This document shows positions 1 through 5,253 of a stretch of DNA of 5,253 nucleotides, piece by piece. Made by a program: the position numbers and the translations under genes. Position 1 is the first letter of the stretch. Every line of letters starts with the position of its first letter. This DNA comes from Candidatus Kuenenia stuttgartensis (lineage in GTDB: Bacteria > Planctomycetota > Planctomycetia > Isosphaerales > Isosphaeraceae): positions 1 through 5,253 of the forward strand of contig CAMBZY010000258.1 of assembly GCA_945872325.1 (NCBI GenBank), read 5' to 3'. Below the pieces are notes generated by a model. That model did not search any database. It was given only the letters and a program-made list of their open reading frames with translations, and was not told the DNA's origin.

Positions 1-976
1 CTTGAAGGCCGAGTTCAAAGTGACTGCGGTTGCCGTTCACGCTTGATACGAGCAGCTTGTTGCCAAGGACCCATTCGAGGTTGATTTTAGCTCCGTCGAA
101 GCTCACATCGTGCTTGCCGCCGGTGATGCTTGTCCAGATCAAAGCCCCATTGAGGCCGAGATATTTCATGGAATCAAAGCAGACGGAGGCATTCCCGGTG
201 GCTTCAAAAATGATGTCAGGCCGACCGGTGCGGGCCAGCAGTTCTTCGACAGGCGTCTGGTGCGTGCTGACGTAGTGAGCGCCGTAAGCTTCGGTAATCT
301 CTTGCTTTAAGTGTGGCCCGGGTCGAGTGGCCAGAGTATAGACCTCAAGCCCTTTCAGGCGGAGCATCATGGTGGCCAAAAGGCCAATCTGGCCGGCACC
401 CATGACATAAGCCAGTCGGGGGCGCCAGACTTGGAGACGTTGCTGGGCCAGATATGCTTGTTCGATAGCCTTGGCACAAACGCTGGCAGGTTCTGACAAT
501 ACGCCCAAGTGTTTGAGATTTACAGGCACACGGACAACATATTCAGCATCTTCCACGACGAATTCGGTGAGATAGCCGTTACAGAGGTTGATACCGCGTT
601 CGTAATAGACTTCGTCACTGGTGATATCGTTACGGCCGATGGTGTCGAAAAGCGACTTGCCAGGCCTTCGAACGGTGCACGAGACGTAATCGCCGACCTT
701 GAATTCGTTGGCTTTTGAGCCCAATTCGACGATCTGGCCGAAGCATTCGTGGCCGATCACCAGGTGTTGCTGGCCTGGAGGGGCGTTCCCATAAAGGGCT
801 TCGTTGATTTCGCGGTCGGTGGCATCGACACCCACCTGAAGCATCTTAATTTTAACGGCCCGACCCTCAGGCACATGGCACACATGAGGATGAGGCTGAT
901 CGGCGAGTTGCGGCTCAGGAACGTCACGCAAATGCACACTATGCGACTGACCCGGTATGACGGCGACGGCTTTCAT
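1..976 (-). CDS. gdh: Glucose 1-dehydrogenase-like zinc MDR dehydrogenase (3' end outside window)
   Basis: 325 residues are visible, starting at the ATG at 976; the frame stays open to position 1, so roughly the last 40-50 residues of a ~360-residue family are missing. The protein resembles archaeal glucose dehydrogenase, which oxidises beta-D-glucose to gluconolactone with NAD(P)+. Visible features are the N-terminal MKAVAV strand, VGVDATDREI (48-57), GHE (75-77), TVRRP (101-105), YYERGI (124-129), a Rossmann GAGQIG loop (193-198), R218 after the second strand with no acidic residue nearby (suggesting NADP preference), and NKLLVSSVNG (306-315). Inferred catalytic zinc ligands are D51, H76, E77 and E162; Asp replaces the usual Cys, as in Haloferax glucose dehydrogenase. 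The structural-zinc Cys cluster is absent. The start is fixed by the match at MKA and an in-frame stop upstream at 1037-1039 with no other ATG between; no clear Shine-Dalgarno is seen. Family assignment is firm; sugar specificity is inferred, and another aldose is possible. Confidence 0.88.
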   Translation of the reverse strand, partial: MKAVAVIPGQSHSVHLRDVPEPQLADQPHPHVCHVPEGRAVKIKMLQVGVDATDREINEALYGNAPPGQQHLVIGHECFGQIVELGSKANEFKVGDYVSCTVRRPGKSLFDTIGRNDITSDEVYYERGINLCNGYLTEFVVEDAEYVVRVPVNLKHLGVLSEPASVCAKAIEQAYLAQQRLQVWRPRLAYVMGAGQIGLLATMMLRLKGLEVYTLATRPGPHLKQEITEAYGAHYVSTHQTPVEELLARTGRPDIIFEATGNASVCFDSMKYLGLNGALIWTSITGGKHDVSFDGAKINLEWVLGNKLLVSSVNGNRSHFELGLQ

Positions 977-1035
977 GGGGACGTTTTCATAGCTCGCAGA
1001 AGGAGTCGGGATTTCATCAACGCATGGGAATGCCG

Positions 1036-1064
1036 ATCATAAAGCGTATCCGTGGAAACCTCAA
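1036..1064 (-). promoter_or_regulatory. Predicted sigma-70-like promoter for the dehydrogenase gene
   Basis: Read on the minus strand, TTGAGG (1064-1059) is followed by a 17-base spacer and TATGAT (1041-1036). These match the consensus at 4/6 and 5/6 positions with ideal spacing. The expected transcription start is near 1029, giving a leader of about 50 bases before the ATG at 976. The -35 box lies inside a short inverted repeat, which could be an operator or chance. It is a pattern match only. Confidence 0.5.
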
Positions 1065-1077
1065 GCGAGGTTTTTTT
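1056..1077 (+). terminator. Hairpin with T-tract, terminator-like on the + strand
   Basis: AAACCTC (1056-1062) pairs perfectly with GAGGTTT (1067-1073) around an AAGC loop, and the T run continues to 1077. On the + strand this has the form of a short intrinsic terminator, though the stem is AT-rich at its base. No + strand gene ends here. Read on the minus strand the stem is followed by CCACGG, so it would not work well as a terminator for the WD40 transcript. It overlaps the -35 box of the predicted dehydrogenase promoter, so an operator role is equally possible. Confidence 0.3.
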
Positions 1078-1162
1078 GAAAGTGCTGGTTTTGCGATTGG
1101 CGAAGGTGGGCAGAATGGGTGCGGATTTATGGTCTTTGGGAATGAAGGCTGGATCCATTTTG

Positions 1163-1254
1163 CCACGGATAAACACAGAATCAGACAGATGGACGATAAA
1201 GCAATGATAGAAAAGGTTTAGGTTTGAATCGGTTCTAGGCGGTGTTTTCCGTGG
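1163..1254. repeat. Imperfect inverted repeat pair with 65-base spacer
   Basis: CCACGGATAAACAC (1163-1176) is the reverse complement of GTGTTTTCCGTGG (1242-1254) apart from one extra T. The pair lies just downstream of the WD40 stop codon (1275). The arms resemble the scattered CCACGGATAAACAC-type intergenic sequences that I recall from many environmental bacterial genomes. The pair could form a long-loop hairpin at the end of the operon transcript, or be the remnant of a small non-coding repeat. Neither role is shown. Confidence 0.5.
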
Positions 1255-1274
1255 CTCAGATTTAGTTCTGGCGA

Positions 1275-2300
1275 TCAGGCTTTCTTGGGAGCCAGACGGG
1301 TGATGCGTACGTGGCGGTCGTGGTGGGCTGTGGCGATGGTCAGGCCATCCGCAGCCAGATCCATATCGCGGAGGATATTGGGCAGGCCCAGGCGATGGAT
1401 TTCTTTATCCCCATCAGGCTTGAAAAAGAGCAGGAATCCGCCTGTGCTACCGCCTGAGGCGCCCACCAGAGAACCATCGGCCAGCCAGCGGAAGCTCCAG
1501 AAAATTCCACCTCGAATGGCGTTGGCTACCCACTGGCGAATCATTTTTTTGTCGGATGTCTGGAACACCTGGCCGATCGGTTCGTGAACGGCTCCGAATG
1601 GATTCGTGGCTTTGTAGAGTCCGCCAGCGGCCAGTAATTTACTGTCAGGCGTGTAGGCCAAAGCCCTTACACCGCCAAAATCGACCTGCTGGCCACCTTG
1701 ATAAGTGTGCAGAGGCTTGGCGTCGTACCGGGCTGACTCTTTCCCGTCAGCCACGTTCCAGGCCACCACTGCACCCAAAAGGTCGCCTGAGGCGATCAGC
1801 TTTCCGTCTGGCGAAAAGACGGTACGGTAGATGTCGCGCTTGCTGGCCGTGATGGTGGCCAAAGGCTTGGCATCAGCCATGTTCCAGAGCTTCACCAGAC
1901 CATCGTTACCGCCTGAGGCCAGCGTCTTGCCATCAGGGCTGACTGATAGAGCGCGGATCCACCCCTTGTGGGCTTGGAGGACATGCAGCTTCGCAGGCTT
2001 CTCGCTCGTAAGATCCCACCAGACGAGCCGGCCGTCGCCGCCGGAAGTCACGCAGCGGGTGCTATCCGCCGACCATGCGGCGTCGAACACCCAGCTTTCA
2101 TGGCCGCCTTCCAGTTTGACGATCTTGCCGTCGGCCATGTTGACACGCTCAGGCGTGGCCCATTCGCCACCGACCAGTACGAACTGGCTTTTAGGGTCGA
2201 TCCGGCAGCAGTTCAGTGGCTTTTCACACTTCCACTGAGCTGACACATGCGCAGCCTTGATGTCGAATCCCGCTGGTGGAGCCAATAATGAGTGAGACAT
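1275..2300 (-). CDS. WD40-repeat beta-propeller protein
   Basis: This 341-residue protein is made almost wholly of WD40 repeats, which fold into a beta-propeller used for protein-protein contacts. I count seven blades at roughly 22-62, 63-106, 107-149, 150-192, 196-256, 257-301 and 303-337. Blade 3 is the most canonical, with SPDGKTLASGGNDGLVKLWN (121-140); blade 4 has FSPDGKLIASG (162-172). Blade 5 carries a loop insertion at about 227-252, and blades 1 and 6 are degenerate. There is no signal peptide or membrane segment, so a cytoplasmic location is the simplest reading. The start lies 26 bases after the DUF1501 stop codon, strongly suggesting one transcript; no clear Shine-Dalgarno precedes it. 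WD40 genes next to DUF1501 and DUF1549/DUF1553 genes are common in Planctomycetes, so a scaffold or sensor role for that system is inferred. The partner is unknown. Confidence 0.92.
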   Translation of the reverse strand: MSHSLLAPPAGFDIKAAHVSAQWKCEKPLNCCRIDPKSQFVLVGGEWATPERVNMADGKIVKLEGGHESWVFDAAWSADSTRCVTSGGDGRLVWWDLTSEKPAKLHVLQAHKGWIRALSVSPDGKTLASGGNDGLVKLWNMADAKPLATITASKRDIYRTVFSPDGKLIASGDLLGAVVAWNVADGKESARYDAKPLHTYQGGQQVDFGGVRALAYTPDSKLLAAGGLYKATNPFGAVHEPIGQVFQTSDKKMIRQWVANAIRGGIFWSFRWLADGSLVGASGGSTGGFLLFFKPDGDKEIHRLGLPNILRDMDLAADGLTIATAHHDRHVRITRLAPKKA

Positions 2301-2326
2301 GGGAGAAGGGCCTTTTTGTTGAAGTA

Positions 2327-3616
2327 TCAGGCCAGAATCGCCTTGATGGGCTTGGAGGCTGGGTCGGCCATGGGCATGTCGCGACCCTCAATGTCGAACG
2401 ATTCCATCGAATCCAGTCCAACGGCTGATAAATACGTGTGGAACAGGTTGGCGTGGTCCACCTGACCATCGGTCACTTCGGTCCCATTAGGGCCAGTTTT
2501 GCCGTAGGCGGCACCCTTGATGACCCCACAGCCTGCCATGGCGACTGTCCAGGCGCGTGACCAGTGGTCGCGGCCATAGTAAAGGTTGATGCCTGGTGTA
2601 CGACCAAATTCAGAGAGCACGACGACAAGCGTTGATTCCAGCATTCCGCGTTCTGCCAGATCGGCGATAAACGTTGCATAAGGGCGGTCGAATTCGCCGA
2701 CCTGCTCGAGGTGGAAGTTGAAGTTTTCGTTGTGAGTGTCGTAGTTGGAGTGCGTAATCTGTACGAACGTGGCACCTTTTTCGAGCAATCTGCGTCCCAA
2801 AAGACACTGCCGACCGAGGTCACTGCTGCCATATCGATCCTGGTCGCGAACAGCCTCTTTGGAGATATCAAACGAGTCTCTCTGAGACATCAGCCGAAGG
2901 GCCAGTTCATAGGAGTGCGTGTAGGCGTCGGTGATGGCGGTCCGGCGGCGGCTCAGGAACTTCTTGGCGGCCTCGCGGCGCACGTCCTGACGCAAGCTGT
3001 CGTCGGCATCGGTGATTGTCCCGGGCCGTTCGGTGTTTTGAGGAGGTTTGCCACCACCCACGGCAAGGCTTGAAAACCGCGGTCCAAGGTAGGCGGACTC
3101 GTTTCCTCGCCCACCTCCACCGCCGGGTGTGATCAGAATGTGGCCGGGCAGGGGATTCTGCTCGTCAGCCAGAGCTTTTGCCATGACGGAGCCGATTTGG
3201 GGATATTCGGCTGCCGGAGATTGCCGACGACCGGTCAGCATCATGTAACCGCCCTTGCCGTGGTCGTCCTCAGACGTGTTCACGCCCCTGACCAGACAGA
3301 GGTGGTGCATGATTTTGGCGGTTTCAGGCATGAGCTCGCTGATACGAACGCCTGGAACGCTGGTTTCAATCGAGCGGAACGGGCCGCCGGTGTCCGTGCC
3401 TGGTTTGGGATCCCAGCTTTCAAGCTGCGAGAGGCCACCGTGCATGTTGAAAACCACCACCCGCTTCTGCTGGCTTTTGAGGGCTTCGGCAGCGCTTGAG
3501 CTGGTGAACACGCCCAATCCGCCTGCAATTGAGCCAGCGGCCATGGTGCCGATAAACTGTCGACGCGCGATTTTGTGTTTAGGGCTATGGCAAGCGTAAT
3601 CGCAGGAACGTTTCAT
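2327..3616 (-). CDS. DUF1501 family protein with Tat signal
   Basis: This complete 429-residue protein belongs to DUF1501 (PF07394), a family in the alkaline-phosphatase-like superfamily with no established reaction. A twin-arginine signal is visible: RRQFIG (18-23), a hydrophobic Ala/Gly-rich stretch to about 37, and a possible AEA cleavage site at 43-45, so export of a folded protein is expected. Family hallmarks are MHGGLSQLESWDPKPG (58-73), the Gly-rich segment 165-171 followed by YLGPRF (176-181), SNYDTHNEN (290-298), LSEFGRTPG (334-342) and GRDHW (348-352). The Asp and His residues in these segments are candidate metal ligands by analogy with the superfamily. Length is normal for the family. 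The start is supported by GGAGG nine bases upstream. The gene lies 81 bp after the DUF1553-type gene and 26 bp before the WD40 gene; DUF1501 is the usual partner of DUF1549/DUF1553 proteins in Planctomycetes. The extended n-region contains C5, C9 and H10. Confidence 0.95.
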   Translation of the reverse strand: MKRSCDYACHSPKHKIARRQFIGTMAAGSIAGGLGVFTSSSAAEALKSQQKRVVVFNMHGGLSQLESWDPKPGTDTGGPFRSIETSVPGVRISELMPETAKIMHHLCLVRGVNTSEDDHGKGGYMMLTGRRQSPAAEYPQIGSVMAKALADEQNPLPGHILITPGGGGGRGNESAYLGPRFSSLAVGGGKPPQNTERPGTITDADDSLRQDVRREAAKKFLSRRRTAITDAYTHSYELALRLMSQRDSFDISKEAVRDQDRYGSSDLGRQCLLGRRLLEKGATFVQITHSNYDTHNENFNFHLEQVGEFDRPYATFIADLAERGMLESTLVVVLSEFGRTPGINLYYGRDHWSRAWTVAMAGCGVIKGAAYGKTGPNGTEVTDGQVDHANLFHTYLSAVGLDSMESFDIEGRDMPMADPASKPIKAILA

Positions 3617-3625
3617 CGGTGTCAG

Positions 3626-3630
3626 CCTCC
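3626..3630 (-). promoter_or_regulatory. Ribosome binding site of the DUF1501 gene
   Basis: GGAGG on the minus strand lies nine bases before the ATG at 3616 and decides that start. It is the only strong Shine-Dalgarno sequence in the window; the WD40 and dehydrogenase starts have none that is obvious. Confidence 0.75.
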
Positions 3631-3697
3631 AGATTAAGGAAAAGTCTTCGGAACGTCTGTTACTTGATTGGTTGGTGAATTAGATCCATCGGAAGGA

Positions 3698-5253
3698 TCA
3701 GTGATTGAACCTGTATTCAGGGGATGTCATCAGGCCCCAGACCATGTCGCTGGCAATCGTATTGCGTGTTTTGTCGGTCGCAGTGGCCAAGGCTTTGGCG
3801 ACAACAGCGATTTCATCTTTGTCAGGCTGGCGGCCCAGAACGCCAAAATAGAGTGCCTCAGCCGCTTCCTGAGCGGTTTTGGCTTTCACGATCCCATCAG
3901 CTGGATTTCCATTCGAAGGTATGCACCAACTGGCCACAGCTCCTCCGTTGGCCAGATAAAGGGCTTGATCGGCCGTGGCAAAAAAGTCCGATTGGGGCTG
4001 ACCTGCGCCAGCTCCGTACAGAGTGGCGAAGTGCTGGGGATAGCTCCTCAGCTTGGTAAACACCTGAGCCTCAATTTCATAGGCCCGATCTTTATTCCAC
4101 GCCAAATCGGCTTTCTGTGCCGCCGTCGGCGGCTTGGCCTTGTCCAGTGCCTCTGTTTCGGCGGCCCAGTAGCTGTCGTAAACCTTGGTGGTTTTCATGA
4201 TCGACCAAGCCAGAGATTCCGGCGACAGTGGCTTCAATGCTGCCATCTGGAACCTTTCAGTGGCCTGACGTACAAGGTCGTCAGTCAGTTCGTTGCTCGC
4301 GGAATTGGCTTTTTCGCGACGACTGATCAACGTTTGTATTTCCGATGTCAGCAAATCGGCTTTTTTGGAGATATCCGCAAATTGCTCACCTGCTGTTTTG
4401 ATCTTCGCCTGAGACTCGGCAAGGCTCGATTCCAGACGCTTTGCTTCATCTTTCCAAGGGCCAAGCCTGGCCAGATCCTGCGCCATCTGTGCATTGATCT
4501 TTTCAATCTGCGATTGCATTTGCGACAACAATTGTCCGAACTGAGCCATGGGGGCCAGTCGGGCTGCATTTTGGGTCTCTGTCAAAGCGCGTTTGAGCGA
4601 TTGACTCGCTTGGTCAGCCATCGTTGTGGATTGCAATCCACTTGCAATTTTCTGGTTCAGCTCGACCAACTCACGCTGACGTCCGTCTATCTGTATTTCC
4701 AACTGATCGCGAACCTGTTTTGCAGACATGCTTGCTTTACGAGCTGCAGCCTCCATTGGTTCAATCTGGGCCAGTTGAAATCCAATTTCCTTGAGATTCT
4801 TTTGATTTTCCAGATATTTCGCTCGTGACGTCTGCCAGGCAATTTCGTTCTTGGTCTGGGCAATTCGCGTGATTGTATCATCAAGCAACTGGCGAGCCGC
4901 ACGGAACGGATCTTCCAGCTGTCGCACATGGGCCATCAGGCCATCAAGCTCAGAATCCACCGACCTGGCCTGTCCACGAAATGCCGCAACCTGCTCTTCT
5001 GCCAATCGCCTTTCAACAGCCTTTTTCGACTCCTCGTCGATCAAGGCCGCCTTTTCCGTGTCGTTTTTTACTAACTTGTCGCTAAATGCCTTGGCACCAG
5101 CCGTCAGTTCCTTATCACCACCAAGAGCAGCCACCGCCTTGTCAGCCGCAGCTTTCGCCTCGATAAGGGCAGGCCGATGGGCCTCAATTTCTTTCAGTCG
5201 AGCTGCGATGGCTGTCGTTCGAATGTTTGCAGCATCGAGTTTCCCGCCAAATT
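3698..5253 (-). CDS. Coiled-coil protein with DUF1553 (PSD1)-like C-terminus (5' end outside window)
   Basis: 517 C-terminal residues are visible; the frame is open to the right edge, and the GTG at 5134 is internal rather than a real start. Visible residues 1 to about 335 are rich in Ala, Glu, Lys, Gln and Leu with heptad-like spacing and no hydrophobic membrane segment, so a long coiled coil is predicted. Residues 336-517 resemble the C-terminal part of DUF1553 (PF07587): PLSPESLAWS (341-350), FATADQALYLANGGAVASW (424-442), EALYFGVLGRQPDKDE (465-480) and the terminal DMVWGLMTSPEYRFNH (502-517). Full-length family members usually have a DUF1549 (PSCyt2) domain, often with a cytochrome-c-like PSCyt1 domain, at the N-terminus; that part would lie beyond the window. 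The next gene downstream is DUF1501, the usual partner. The function of the family is not established. The DUF1553 assignment rests on motif recall rather than a profile search. Confidence 0.8.
   Translation of the reverse strand, partial: FGGKLDAANIRTTAIAARLKEIEAHRPALIEAKAAADKAVAALGGDKELTAGAKAFSDKLVKNDTEKAALIDEESKKAVERRLAEEQVAAFRGQARSVDSELDGLMAHVRQLEDPFRAARQLLDDTITRIAQTKNEIAWQTSRAKYLENQKNLKEIGFQLAQIEPMEAAARKASMSAKQVRDQLEIQIDGRQRELVELNQKIASGLQSTTMADQASQSLKRALTETQNAARLAPMAQFGQLLSQMQSQIEKINAQMAQDLARLGPWKDEAKRLESSLAESQAKIKTAGEQFADISKKADLLTSEIQTLISRREKANSASNELTDDLVRQATERFQMAALKPLSPESLAWSIMKTTKVYDSYWAAETEALDKAKPPTAAQKADLAWNKDRAYEIEAQVFTKLRSYPQHFATLYGAGAGQPQSDFFATADQALYLANGGAVASWCIPSNGNPADGIVKAKTAQEAAEALYFGVLGRQPDKDEIAVVAKALATATDKTRNTIASDMVWGLMTSPEYRFNH

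Larger units (their letters stand above)
977..1274. other. 298-bp intergenic region between the WD40 and dehydrogenase genes
   Basis: No convincing gene lies here. It contains the inverted repeat nearer the WD40 gene, the T-tract hairpin, the predicted promoter and a 14-codon possible leader ORF (1017-973, minus) whose stop overlaps the dehydrogenase start as ATGA. Short ORFs on both strands cross these elements, but none has a ribosome binding site or a recognisable product. This gap separates the three-gene operon from the dehydrogenase. Confidence 0.7.

Noticed and set aside
30..1042. Several 60-97 codon + strand ORFs opposite the dehydrogenase gene.
   Set aside because: The minus strand carries one continuous frame with clear dehydrogenase motifs; these ORFs are antisense shadows without domains or ribosome binding sites.
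973..1176. A 67-codon minus-strand ORF ending in ATGA overlap with the dehydrogenase start.
   Set aside because: It begins upstream of the predicted promoter and runs through the T-tract hairpin, has no ribosome binding site and no recognisable product. Only its last 14 codons are kept, as a possible leader ORF among the findings.
1024..1221. A 65-codon + strand ORF in the intergenic region.
   Set aside because: It crosses the promoter, the hairpin and one repeat arm, has no Shine-Dalgarno and no recognisable domain.
1285..2243. Several + strand ORFs of 90-135 codons within the WD40 gene.
   Set aside because: They are antisense to a protein with seven recognisable propeller blades and have no features of their own.
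3683..3699. GATCC and GGATC arms around a 7-base spacer at the stop codon of the DUF1553-type gene, as a terminator.
   Set aside because: The stem is only 5 bp and no T-tract follows it in the direction of transcription, so it would not stop transcription into the DUF1501 gene.
3668..4828. A 386-codon + strand ORF antisense to the coiled-coil/DUF1553 gene.
   Set aside because: Its codons are in exact register with the reverse complement of the real gene's codons, so it only needs TTA, CTA and TCA to be rare in that gene. The product is Cys- and Arg-rich with no recognisable domain, while the opposite strand has clear family motifs.

Overview
The window looks like part of a Planctomycetota chromosome. 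The evidence is a minus-strand gene row built from families that are most expanded in that phylum: a protein ending in a DUF1553 (PSD1)-type domain, a DUF1501 protein with a twin-arginine signal, and a WD40 propeller protein. Composition looks moderately GC-rich, and strong Shine-Dalgarno sequences are mostly absent, which also fits. I would not name a genus from this.

Layout, in transcription order (right to left, all on the minus strand). From the right edge to 3698 runs the C-terminal 517 residues of a large protein: a long coiled-coil region followed by a DUF1553-like C-terminus. After 81 bp comes a complete DUF1501 gene (3616 to 2327) with a clear GGAGG ribosome binding site. Only 26 bp later comes a complete seven-bladed WD40 gene (2300 to 1275). 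These three probably form one operon. A 298-bp intergenic region follows (1274 to 977). It holds an imperfect inverted repeat, a hairpin with a T-tract, a good sigma-70-like promoter and a possible leader ORF. The last gene (976 to beyond position 1) is a zinc-type MDR dehydrogenase most like archaeal glucose 1-dehydrogenase; its C-terminus lies outside the window.

How the genes may work together: proteins pairing DUF1549/DUF1553 with DUF1501 partners are a recurrent but biochemically uncharacterised system in Planctomycetes, generally thought to act outside the cytoplasm. DUF1501 belongs to the alkaline-phosphatase-like superfamily and here carries a Tat export signal. The WD40 protein has no visible signal peptide, so its location relative to its partner is unclear. 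The dehydrogenase has its own predicted promoter and is probably a separate transcription unit for sugar oxidation. No RNA genes, CRISPR arrays, insertion sequences or phage genes were seen.
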